A DNA stretch of 14,484 nt from Eubacterium sp. UBA4343 (lineage in GTDB: Bacteria > Bacillota > Clostridia > Lachnospirales > Lachnospiraceae). The position numbers and the translations under genes are program-made. This document shows positions 7,255 through 13,256 of the stretch, piece by piece. The number at the start of each line of letters is the position of its first letter. The stretch's first letter is position 1. A model generated the notes under the pieces. It worked only from the letters and a program-made list of their open reading frames with translations, was not told the origin of the DNA and made no database searches. The stretch lies in contig DGTF01000067.1 of the NCBI GenBank assembly GCA_002394235.1, forward strand, positions 11,633 through 26,116, given 5' to 3'.

Positions 7255-7270
7255 GCCCCGCCTGCGGGGC
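7255..7270. other. GC-rich hairpin following element copy 2
   Basis: GCCCCG-CCTG-CGGGGC, a 6-bp stem with a 4-nt loop, followed by ATG. The same stem with loop CTTC is at 5587-5602. No T-run follows in either direction, so it is not a standard intrinsic terminator. Confidence 0.6.
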
Positions 7271-7425
7271 ATGGGTTTCAGTCAGAAAACAAGTGCGCCC
7301 TCTGCATTTCAGTCTGATCTGCAGTTCCCGGCAACACGCTAAAAGTATATCACGAATCATAAACCGGCACAAGGATTTCGCAGTTCTCTCGTCCTCCAGG
7401 AAACGGGCTCTGAACCGGCTGCTCA

Positions 7426-7455
7426 TTGACAACCCCGGCCGTGCGGCGTTACGAT
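7426..7455 (+). promoter_or_regulatory. Candidate promoter giving a near-leaderless pseudouridine synthase mRNA
   Basis: TTGACA (7426-7431, perfect -35), an 18-bp spacer, and TACGAT (7450-7455, 4 of 6 to TATAAT). The predicted transcript start near 7462 is only about 3 nt before the ATG at 7465. That agrees with the lack of any Shine-Dalgarno sequence there. The TTG of the -35 box would otherwise look like an alternative start codon. Confidence 0.5.
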
Positions 7456-7464
7456 ATCAGAACC

Positions 7465-8508
7465 ATGGAAAGAACTTTTACTTATATTATTAGAGAAGAA
7501 GACGACGGCAAGGACATTCACGCCTTCCTGCGCGAGAAGGGATACTCCAGGCACATTCTCGCCTCTATGAAGCCGATCCCGGACGCCGTTCTGGTCAACG
7601 GAGTTCATCAGTACATGCGCTATATTCTCCGCCGTTCTGATGTCCTCACAACCAAGGTTCGGGATGATGTCTCTTCAGAGACAATCATCCCTGCCCCTGT
7701 TCCCTTCCGGATCATTTATGAGGATCCGGATCTGCTTGTCATCGATAAGCCTGCCAATGAAGCGATCCACCCTGCCGTCGGCCATCCGGCCAATACGCTC
7801 GGAAACGGCGTCGTCTGGTATTTTCAGCAGAAAGGCATCCCCTTTGTTTTCCGCTGCATCAACCGCCTGGACAGAGACACCACGGGTCTGCTGATCGTGG
7901 CGAAAAATCTCGTCAGTGCCTCTGTTCTGGAACAGCAGCTTGTAAAAAGGGAAATCCACCGGACCTATCTGGCAGTCGTCGACGGACATACCCCTGCCAA
8001 AGGCACCATCGACCTGCCGATTGCCCGCAAGGAAGGCTCTCTCATTGAACGCTGTGTGGATTTTGACCGGGGTGACCGGGCGGTCACTCACTTTCAGACA
8101 CTTGCTTATTTTCCCGCGCCCGGCAGAACCGATTTCCTGAATTCCCGGAAAACAATATCTGCATCCGGCACAGATAAAACAGACTTCACACCCGGTTATT
8201 CCGCTGTCTGTCTGAAGCTTGAGACCGGCCGCACTCATCAGATCAGGGTTCACATGGCATACCGGGGACATCCTCTTCTCGGAGACACCCTGTATAACCT
8301 TCACTACCTGCGAAAGCCCGACGAACTTTCCGAGCCCGGAACCGTAAGGCCTTCCGGCGGAGACCCTCTTACCATCACACGTCAGGCTCTCCACTCATGG
8401 AAGCTTGACTTCATTCACCCCATCACCGGAGAAGCAATGCATTTCACGGCACCGGTGCCGGAGGATATGAGGGCGTTGCTGTATCAGACACCGAAGGACA
8501 GCTTCTGA
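7465..8508 (+). CDS. RluA-family rRNA/tRNA pseudouridine synthase
   Basis: A 347-residue enzyme that isomerises specific uridines in structured RNA to pseudouridine. An N-terminal S4-like RNA-binding region covers residues 15-65 (HAFLREKGYSRHILASMK, VLVNG, RYILRRSDVL). The catalytic domain has LLVIDKPANEAIHP (90-103), the active-site motif NRLDRDTTGLLIVAK with catalytic Asp136, RTYLAVV (166-172) and ETGRTHQIRVHMAYRGHPLLGD (253-274). About 28 residues at 219-246 (GRTDFLNSRKTISASG...) interrupt the catalytic domain between two conserved strands and are not typical. I chose the ATG at 7465 because its product begins like the family; the TTG at 7426 lies in a promoter -35 box. The RNA target cannot be told from sequence. 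Its 3' end is repeated twice downstream. Confidence 0.93.
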   Translation: MERTFTYIIREEDDGKDIHAFLREKGYSRHILASMKPIPDAVLVNGVHQYMRYILRRSDVLTTKVRDDVSSETIIPAPVPFRIIYEDPDLLVIDKPANEAIHPAVGHPANTLGNGVVWYFQQKGIPFVFRCINRLDRDTTGLLIVAKNLVSASVLEQQLVKREIHRTYLAVVDGHTPAKGTIDLPIARKEGSLIERCVDFDRGDRAVTHFQTLAYFPAPGRTDFLNSRKTISASGTDKTDFTPGYSAVCLKLETGRTHQIRVHMAYRGHPLLGDTLYNLHYLRKPDELSEPGTVRPSGGDPLTITRQALHSWKLDFIHPITGEAMHFTAPVPEDMRALLYQTPKDSF

Positions 8509-8590
8509 CAGCACTGCTGTATCAGACATTATAAGGCAGATTATCACGTTGCTGCCGTATCAGAGGCCAAAGGCATCTGACGAAAACAAA
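8481..8590. repeat. 38-bp tandem repeat, three copies, beginning in the pseudouridine synthase 3' end
   Basis: GTATCAGA occurs at 8481, 8519 and 8557, a period of exactly 38 bp each time. The first unit encodes the last residues and stop (YQTPKDSF-stop); the other two lie in the luxS upstream region and keep the ..AAGG(A)CAG/CAT..TGAC texture. The spacer before luxS also holds only weak promoter-like matches: CTGACA at 8505 and TATAAG at 8530, 19 bp apart. Confidence 0.8.
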
Positions 8591-8615
8591 ATATTCTACG
8601 TCCTGTACAGATAAC

Positions 8616-8654
8616 AGAAAAGAAAAAAGAGAAGGAAAAGAAAGGAAAAAGAAA
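8616..8654 (+). promoter_or_regulatory. 39-nt uninterrupted purine leader with ribosome binding sites of luxS
   Basis: Every base from 8616 to 8654, the A of the luxS start codon, is A or G, with several overlapping Shine-Dalgarno-like motifs (GAAGGAAA, AAAGGAAA). The nearest, AAAGGAAAAAG, lies about 6-8 nt before the ATG and decides the start. The tract should be unstructured in RNA, favouring efficient initiation. Confidence 0.6.
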
Positions 8655-9142
8655 TGGAAAAAATCGCAAGCTTTACCGTAAATCATCTGACTCTTATGCC
8701 CGGCATCTATGTCTCCCGAAAGGATCATATCGGCTCCGAGTGCCTCACCACCTTTGATCTCCGCATGACCGCCCCGAACCGCGAGCCCGTCATGAACACA
8801 GCAGAATGTCACACCATCGAACATCTCGGCGCGACCTTCCTTCGCAACGATACAGAATGGAAGGACCGCGTGATTTACTTTGGACCAATGGGCTGCCGCA
8901 CCGGATTCTACCTCATCCTCGCCGGGGACTTGTCATCCGCCGATATCACCGGCCTTGTGATCCGTACCTTCACCTTCATCCGCGACTACAAAGGAGAAAT
9001 TCCCGGCGCGGCAGCCAGAGACTGCGGAAACTATCTCGACCAGAACCTCAGCATGGCGAACTGGCTTGCCCGGAGATATCTGGAACGGGATCTGTCACAG
9101 ATTCACGAGGGGAGCACCGAGCGGCTTGTATATCCCGACTAA
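8654..9142 (+). CDS. luxS: S-ribosylhomocysteine lyase LuxS
   Basis: A cytoplasmic iron/zinc enzyme that cleaves S-ribosylhomocysteine to homocysteine and 4,5-dihydroxy-2,3-pentanedione, the precursor of autoinducer-2, within the activated methyl cycle. The protein is 162 residues, close to the family's ~155-170. Metal ligands are in HTIEH (His53, His57) and DCGNY (Cys124), the catalytic Cys is Cys81 in GPMGCRTGFY, and Glu56 is the conserved glutamate. SFTVNHLTLMPGIYVSRKD at the start is the family's substrate-binding N-terminus. It follows the pseudouridine synthase by 145 bp on the same strand. No pfs (nucleosidase) gene is adjacent. Confidence 0.98.
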   Translation: MEKIASFTVNHLTLMPGIYVSRKDHIGSECLTTFDLRMTAPNREPVMNTAECHTIEHLGATFLRNDTEWKDRVIYFGPMGCRTGFYLILAGDLSSADITGLVIRTFTFIRDYKGEIPGAAARDCGNYLDQNLSMANWLARRYLERDLSQIHEGSTERLVYPD

Positions 9143-9181
9143 ACCGCGGCTCCGACCTTCCACACACTGACGCCGCAGTGA

Positions 9182-9206
9182 TCCTGGCTGCCTTCCCAGC
9201 CGGGGG
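9182..9206. other. Weak stem-loop 40 nt after luxS
   Basis: CCTGGCTG-CCTTCC-CAGCCGG can form a stem of about 7 bp with one bulge. It lacks a T-run, so it is at best a poor termination or RNA-stabilising element for luxS. Nothing else in 9143-9230 is recognisable. Confidence 0.3.
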
Positions 9207-9230
9207 AATATACACAACTGAGAGAATTTT

Positions 9231-9344
9231 TCCCGTCAACTTCTGATATTCGCATAGTTCCTCTGCCGGGGCAGCGCACAGCTCTCAGAACTGTTCCTGT
9301 CAATCTCAAATATTCGCATAGCTTCTCTGCCGGGGCTCGCACTG
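9231..9344. repeat. 64-bp direct duplication between luxS and the NudC-like gene
   Basis: The block around ATATTCGCATAG (9246) recurs at 9310, a 64-bp offset. Similarity extends from TTCC(C/T)GTCAA through CTCTGCCGGGGC, about 50 bp in each copy. It lies in the 333-bp spacer between the convergent luxS and NudC-like genes and contains no gene. Confidence 0.8.
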
Positions 9345-9389
9345 CCGGCAAGGTCAAAATAAATCTGTTCTATGTATTTGTTAGGTTAA

Positions 9390-9437
9390 GGAAAAGCGGC
9401 TTTCATCCCACACGCAAGCATGTGGGATGAATGCCGC
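9390..9437 (-). terminator. Intrinsic terminator of the NudC-like gene (and MATE-nudC unit)
   Basis: A 17-bp stem with a single mismatch: 9396-9412 pairs with 9421-9437 around an 8-nt loop (9413-9420). On the minus strand the stem is followed by TTTTCC (9395-9390). It lies 39 nt past the NudC stop. On the plus strand the stem is followed by AATTGA with no T-run, so termination is mainly for minus-strand transcription. Confidence 0.85.
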
Positions 9438-9475
9438 AATTGATAACCGTACCTCTGTCAGTGCATCCCCGGCGG

Positions 9476-10357
9476 TTACTTTCTCTGAATCACATCCAGT
9501 ATACGCTGGAAATCTCCTCCGTTCTCCCGGAACACCATCATCATCTCGCTGGTCAGAGAGATGTGTTCCCGGTCCTCCGGCACTTCCGCAGGCCCATACC
9601 AGCCGGCCATGGACAATTCATCCTCCTCCAGGGTGATCTGATCCTTGTCGCCGTCCAGCTCGCAGAAAAATCCCATTAGCAGTGTGTCAGAAAACGGCCA
9701 GGGCTGACTCTTGTAAAAGTGAAGATTACGGACCGCAAGCCCCGTCTCCTCCATAACCTCCCGGTGAACCGTATCCTCGATGCTCTCTCCACTCTCATTG
9801 AATCCCGCGATCAGCGCAAACCTCTTATATTCTCTCCCGGCGTACTTGCTCATCAGAAGCTTCCCGTCATGAACCACCGCAACGATAACGCCGGGGCAGA
9901 TGACCGGATAAAAGGTTCTGCCGCATCTCGGACACTTCATCATCCGTTCTTTCTCATCCGACACGAGTTCCGTCCCGCAGCCTCCGCAGTACCTGTGACT
10001 CGAGTACCACAGAGAGAGCTGTTTTCCGGTCACGCCGGCAAACGCCCGATCTCCTGGTTTTGCACTCCGGAAGGTCCAGTCCTTCTCAAAGCGATATCCC
10101 TCCTCAAGAAGAACCTCCGGAATCTCCTCCGGCTCGATCACCACGAGATAATACTCCTCCTCATCAATCCGGAAGAGATAGGTGAACTCTGCGTTCGTCC
10201 CATCAAAATCTCTCGTTTTCGGATACGTAAGAACTCCGTCTTCATCCATCCGGAGCAATGTCAGCGGTCCATTGTATACCAGCGCCGTTTCATAACCGGC
10301 AGGCTGCTTGTTCTGATACTCGATGTAAAATTTTCTGGGTGCAATATCCTGAATCAT
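9476..10357 (-). CDS. nudC: NudC-like NAD(H)/NADH pyrophosphatase with zinc ribbon and Nudix box
   Basis: A Nudix hydrolase that splits NADH/NAD+ into NMN(H) and AMP; bacterial NudC members also remove NAD caps from RNA (family knowledge). From the ATG at 10357 the product is 293 residues. A zinc ribbon is at Cys124/127 (YCGGCGTE) and Cys142/145 (CPRCGRTFYP). The Nudix box at 185-207 fits Gx5Ex7REUxEExGU exactly (G185, E191, R199-E200, E203-E204). The distal motif SQPWPF (217-222), specific for NAD-type substrates, is followed by SDT rather than the usual Pro. The frame continues open to 10453, but those codons are repeat DNA copied from the MATE tail; AAGGA (10367-10371) sits 9 nt before 10357. 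It lies 151 nt downstream of the MATE gene on the same strand, and a terminator follows. Confidence 0.93.
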   Translation of the reverse strand: MIQDIAPRKFYIEYQNKQPAGYETALVYNGPLTLLRMDEDGVLTYPKTRDFDGTNAEFTYLFRIDEEEYYLVVIEPEEIPEVLLEEGYRFEKDWTFRSAKPGDRAFAGVTGKQLSLWYSSHRYCGGCGTELVSDEKERMMKCPRCGRTFYPVICPGVIVAVVHDGKLLMSKYAGREYKRFALIAGFNESGESIEDTVHREVMEETGLAVRNLHFYKSQPWPFSDTLLMGFFCELDGDKDQITLEEDELSMAGWYGPAEVPEDREHISLTSEMMMVFRENGGDFQRILDVIQRK

Positions 10358-10372
10358 TTTTCCCTGTCCTTT

Positions 10373-10557
10373 TCCTGCTTTCATCGGATCCGATGTGAAA
10401 CGTCTTTTCGGATTCTCTCCATGCGTTTTCTCTGTCTTCATTGGTTCCGGCACGAAGCATCCCTCTATTTTCTTTCTCTGGCCTCATCGGCTCACACGAA
10501 GCATCCCTCTACCTTTCTCTGTCTTCATTGCTTCCGACGTGAAACGTCTTTTCAATA
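10373..10557. repeat. About 44-bp degenerate tandem repeat, four copies, from the MATE 3' end to the nudC ribosome binding site
   Basis: CACGAAGCATCCCTCTA recurs at 10451 and 10495 (44 bp), GTCTTCATTG at 10434 and 10521 (87 bp, two units), and GTGAAACGTCTTTTC at 10395 and 10539. On the minus strand the first unit encodes the last residues of MATE (KTFHVGSNEDRER-stop). Later units read in part as the same peptide (TFHIGSDES, AGTNEDREN). The final unit carries the AAGGACAGGG ribosome binding region of the NudC-like gene. Confidence 0.8.
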
Positions 10558-11879
10558 TCTTTTATCACAAAGCGGTAGCAAACCCCGGTAAAAATACCCG
10601 CCGTAAGCCAGGCTGCCGGGTCACAGAAGCAGGCTGCCAGATAGCTCATCATATGAATGGAAATGAATGCCGTAATTCCCCGGGCGACAAATTCGACAAT
10701 TCCGCCGAACATCGGAAGCAGTCCGTAGCCACATCCCTGCATTGCGTTCCGGAATACAAAAATATAACTCAGCGGAATGAAAAAGCAGACCGCGACATTC
10801 ACGTAGGTTTTTGCCCAGGGCATCAGCGCGCCGATATCCTCATTTCCCGAGAAGAAAATTCCCAGCGTCAGCGGCAGTATAACCACACAGATCACTGCAG
10901 CTCCGACCGCATATATCGTGTCGATCAGAACAGCGGCATTGACTCCCTTCTTCACGCGGCCGATCTGGCGGTTTCCGTAATTCTGCCCGCAGTAGGTCGA
11001 GATCGCCGATCCCATCGACGGCATCTCCTGCGACAACAGCGTAACCACCTTATTTGCAGCGGTATATCCGGCCACTGCCGTTGAACCGAACAGATTCACG
11101 GCAGACTGCATGATCATAGTTCCGGATGATGTGATCGCGAACTGAAGCGTCATCGGGATGCTGATTCCGAGCTGTGCCTTCGTCATTTCCTTTGACAGAC
11201 GCCACTCTCCCCGGCGCGGTCTCAGAATCTCCGCTTTCCGGTAAATGTAGATAAAGCACAGCACCGCAGCCATCGCCTGCGAAAGTACCGTGGCAAGCGC
11301 CGCGCCCGCCACTCCCATACGGATGCCCATTGTCAGCAGAAGATCCAGAAAAATATTTGACACAACAGCGAAAATCAGAAAGTAGAGAGGTGCCTTGCTG
11401 TTCCCGATTGCCCGAAGCAGAGCCGCACTCATGTTGTACATGATCATAGCGATCAAACCGACGGTAATAATCATGATATAGGTATGCGCGTCCCTGTAAA
11501 TATCGTCCGGTGTATTCATCAGGCGAAGCAACGGTCCCATCAAAAGTGCGCCCGCCACCGTGAAAGCCGCCGTAAGAATCAGGCTGAGAAGCAGAGCATT
11601 CGCAACACTCCTGCGCACACCCTTCTCGTCTTTTGCGCCGTAATACTGCGACGTCAGTACCGTAAACCCGGTAGACATACCCTGCGCAATTCCGCTCAGC
11701 AGAAACATGATCGTCCCGGTCGATCCAACCGCCGCCAGCGCGCCGGCACCTACCACTCTTCCGACAATCACCGTATCCACCACATTGTAAAATTGCTGAA
11801 AAAGATTTCCAAAGAAAATCGGAATCAGGAAACGAAGCAGAATAGACGACGGCCTGCCCTTTGTCATATCTGTTTCCAT
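10509..11879 (-). CDS. MATE-family multidrug/toxic compound efflux protein
   Basis: A 456-residue, 12-helix membrane antiporter that exports drugs or metabolites using a sodium or proton gradient. Family features: the N-terminal ILLRFLIPIFFGNLFQQFYNVVDTVIVGRVVG, the GAGALAAVGSTG segment, two pseudo-repeated six-helix halves joined by a cytoplasmic loop (about residues 210-230, RKAEILRPRRGEWRLSKEM), and GYTAANKVVTLLSQEMPSMGSAISTYCGQNYGNR opening the second half. The start at 11879 (METDMTKGRP) has GGGGGT 8 nt upstream; Met5 (11867) is an alternative. The last dozen residues are hydrophilic and encoded by the first unit of a repeat array, so they may vary between strains. Substrate cannot be predicted. 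Its leader contains a 44-bp repeat array. Confidence 0.95.
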   Translation of the reverse strand: METDMTKGRPSSILLRFLIPIFFGNLFQQFYNVVDTVIVGRVVGAGALAAVGSTGTIMFLLSGIAQGMSTGFTVLTSQYYGAKDEKGVRRSVANALLLSLILTAAFTVAGALLMGPLLRLMNTPDDIYRDAHTYIMIITVGLIAMIMYNMSAALLRAIGNSKAPLYFLIFAVVSNIFLDLLLTMGIRMGVAGAALATVLSQAMAAVLCFIYIYRKAEILRPRRGEWRLSKEMTKAQLGISIPMTLQFAITSSGTMIMQSAVNLFGSTAVAGYTAANKVVTLLSQEMPSMGSAISTYCGQNYGNRQIGRVKKGVNAAVLIDTIYAVGAAVICVVILPLTLGIFFSGNEDIGALMPWAKTYVNVAVCFFIPLSYIFVFRNAMQGCGYGLLPMFGGIVEFVARGITAFISIHMMSYLAACFCDPAAWLTAGIFTGVCYRFVIKDIEKTFHVGSNEDRER

Positions 11880-11897
11880 TCAAAATACCCCCAGTAT

Positions 11898-12011
11898 ATC
11901 CGGAATTATTTAGCCTATCACAGTTCAGAATGCCCAGGTTCATCCGGAACTATTTATCCAATCACAGTTCAGAATGCCCGGATTCATCCGGAATTATTCA
12001 TTCCGTCACAA
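11898..12011. repeat. 44-bp tandem repeat, 2.6 copies, forming the MATE 5' leader
   Basis: ATCCGGAA starts units at 11898, 11942 and 11986, a period of exactly 44 bp. The first two units match at about 39 of 44 positions; the third is partial. On the minus strand each junction can fold as a small hairpin: CCGGA-TGAA-TCCGG in one copy, and CCGG...CTGG, kept by a G-U pair, in the other. The array lies between the predicted transcript start (about 12011) and the MATE start codon. Confidence 0.85.
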
Positions 12012-12017
12012 ATCTGT

Positions 12018-12046
12018 ATTTTATCCCAGAAAAGGCAGAGATTCAA
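12018..12046 (-). promoter_or_regulatory. Candidate promoter of the MATE gene
   Basis: On the minus strand, TTGAAT (12041-12046), a 17-bp spacer and TAAAAT (12018-12023). The predicted start near 12011 falls at the edge of the 44-bp array, so the leader of about 132 nt would consist almost wholly of repeat. The 548-bp divergent spacer 11880-12427 also holds the HAD promoter and leader; 12052-12210 shows nothing else convincing. Confidence 0.5.
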
Positions 12047-12216
12047 TATCAATCCGAGAGAAAGACATCCCACCGCGTCTCAACTCCCTGAATCTGATCC
12101 GTACCAGCCTTATTCACTCCGGACTTTTCCGGCAAAAACGAAAAGCCGCAGCTCCGGCAGGACATCTCAGGGCATCTCTGCAATCCCTGGATATGGATTT
12201 TTTCTCTCTCCTTCGC

Positions 12217-12222
12217 TATAAT
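12217..12222 (+). promoter_or_regulatory. Candidate -10 element of the HAD phosphatase promoter
   Basis: A perfect TATAAT in the context CGCTATAATACC. No good -35 box is seen 17 bp upstream, only T-rich sequence (GGATTTTTTC region), so the promoter is provisional. The predicted start near 12229 coincides with the first base of the hairpin at 12229-12264. Confidence 0.45.
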
Positions 12223-12228
12223 ACCTGT

Positions 12229-12264
12229 GAGAGCCGGTCCGCTTTCAACGAGTAACCGGCTCTC
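12229..12264 (+). other. Perfect 10-bp stem-loop at the predicted 5' end of the HAD mRNA
   Basis: GAGAGCCGGT (12229-12238) and ACCGGCTCTC (12255-12264) are exact reverse complements around a 16-nt loop. No T-run follows on either strand, so it is not a usual terminator. If transcription starts at about 12229, it would be a 5'-terminal stem-loop, a type known to protect mRNA from 5'-end decay. Confidence 0.6.
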
Positions 12265-12274
12265 AGTAACAGAG

Positions 12275-12416
12275 AATCACAGTTAATTTCTTCAATTACC
12301 AGGGGTCAGAGCTAACTTCTTCAATTACCGGAAATCAAAGCCAGCTTCTTCAATTACCGGGAATCAGAGTTAGCTTCTTTGATTACCAGGATTCAGAGTT
12401 AATACTACAATTCGGA
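12275..12416. repeat. 29-bp tandem repeat, four full copies plus a partial one, in the HAD leader
   Basis: Units run 12275-12303, 12304-12332, 12333-12361 and 12362-12390, with a partial fifth from 12391; ATTACC ends at 12300, 12329, 12358 and 12387. The consensus is close to AATCAGAGTTAGCTTCTTCA followed by ATTACCGGG. Units are directly abutting without spacers, so this is not a CRISPR. The partial fifth unit runs into the HAD ribosome binding site CGGAGGAA (12413-12420). Confidence 0.9.
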
Positions 12417-12427
12417 GGAATGCAGCA

Positions 12428-13051
12428 ATGACAGGATACAAAAACATCGTATTTGACATGGGAAGGGTTCTGGCCGATTACAACGCCGATAATGCCACAC
12501 GGGAATACACATCGGATCCCGACGTAATCCGGGAGGTCAACCTCCTCGTCTATCATTCCGGAGAATGGATCATGCTTGACGCAGGTCTGATCCGGGAGGA
12601 CGACGCGCTGGAGAAGATGCTGTCCCGCGCATCCTCCGATGAGGTCCGCAGCGCAGTCCGCTTCAGCTTTCAGAACTGGGACAGATACAACCTCACCCCG
12701 CATCCCGGTATGGGCGCACTGGTAAGGGATCTGCGGGAAGCAGGAAAAAAGACATACATCCTGTCCAACGTCAGTGTCCGTCTGGACCACGGCAAGTGGA
12801 AAAGCCATCTCGAGACGCCCGATCTTTTCGACGGGGTCTTTCTCTCTGCTCCTCATAAGGTTCTGAAGCCCCAGCGGCAGATCTATGAAATGTTTCTTGA
12901 GGAATTTCATCTGAATCCACAGGACTGTCTCTTCATCGATGATCTTCAGCGAAATGTAGACGCTGCCCGCTCCTGCGGTCTGGGCGGATACGTCTTCGAT
13001 GGAGATGTCCGGAAGCTCCGGGATTTTCTCGGCATGGCGGATTCTGTATAA
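12428..13051 (+). CDS. HAD-superfamily (subfamily IA) phosphatase
   Basis: A 207-residue cytoplasmic hydrolase of the haloacid dehalogenase superfamily. Motif I is VFDMGRVLADY with nucleophile Asp10; the usual second Asp (+2) is replaced by Gly12, as in the YihX-type DxGNV variant. Motif II is LSNVS (Ser113), motif III the Lys in KVLKPQ (Lys147), and motif IV FIDDLQRN (Asp171-Asp172). An all-helical cap lies between about residues 20 and 90. A sugar-phosphate phosphatase role is plausible by resemblance to YihX, but the substrate is unknown. The ATG has CGGAGGAA 7 nt upstream. The stop codon TAA (13049-13051) lies inside the left terminal repeat of the element at 13044, so the last residues (Ser-Val) are encoded by inserted DNA. 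Confidence 0.9.
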   Translation: MTGYKNIVFDMGRVLADYNADNATREYTSDPDVIREVNLLVYHSGEWIMLDAGLIREDDALEKMLSRASSDEVRSAVRFSFQNWDRYNLTPHPGMGALVRDLREAGKKTYILSNVSVRLDHGKWKSHLETPDLFDGVFLSAPHKVLKPQRQIYEMFLEEFHLNPQDCLFIDDLQRNVDAARSCGLGGYVFDGDVRKLRDFLGMADSV

Positions 13052-13229
13052 GCTCTTTGAAAGCGCCGACGGGCCGCCTGCCGCAAACCGCGCGTAAGTG
13101 AAGTGACTTGTGTTGCCCCCAGCCCTTCTGATTTGTCTGTAAGCCGCCTGCTGCGAAGCGCGCGTAAGTGACTGTATGCGGTTTCGAAGACAACCGGTAT
13201 GAGCACGGAACAATCCGCAGCTGATACAG
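13044..13229. repeat. Inverted-repeat element copy 3, 186 bp
   Basis: CTGTATAAGCT (13044-13054) faces AGCTGATACAG (13219-13229), one mismatch in 11. The interior contains a 70-bp-spaced duplication (GCCGCCTGC(C/T)GC... at 13073 and 13143), and the segment from 13153 matches copy 1 from 6921. It fills the 245-bp convergent spacer between the HAD and GGDEF genes and overlaps the HAD stop codon. Confidence 0.75.
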
Positions 13230-13256
13230 TTGTTGACACGATCCTGACAGCTCCGC

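Noticed and set aside
12049..12165. Small minus-strand frame MSCRSCGFSFLPEKS... with a CxxC motif
   Set aside because: Only 38 residues, one CxxC pair plus an upstream Cys outside the start, no ribosome binding site, and it ends at the MATE promoter. Possibly a gene remnant, but unsupported.
11974..12255. 93-residue plus-strand frame before the HAD gene
   Set aside because: It runs through the MATE leader repeats and the HAD promoter, lacks a ribosome binding site and resembles no family.
12275..12416. CRISPR-like 29-bp repeats
   Set aside because: The repeats abut with no spacers, are diverged from one another and have no cas genes nearby; this is a tandem array in a leader.
12383..13213. 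Minus-strand 276-codon frame antisense to the HAD gene
   Set aside because: A shadow of the HAD gene; its N-terminal part is translated repeat element.
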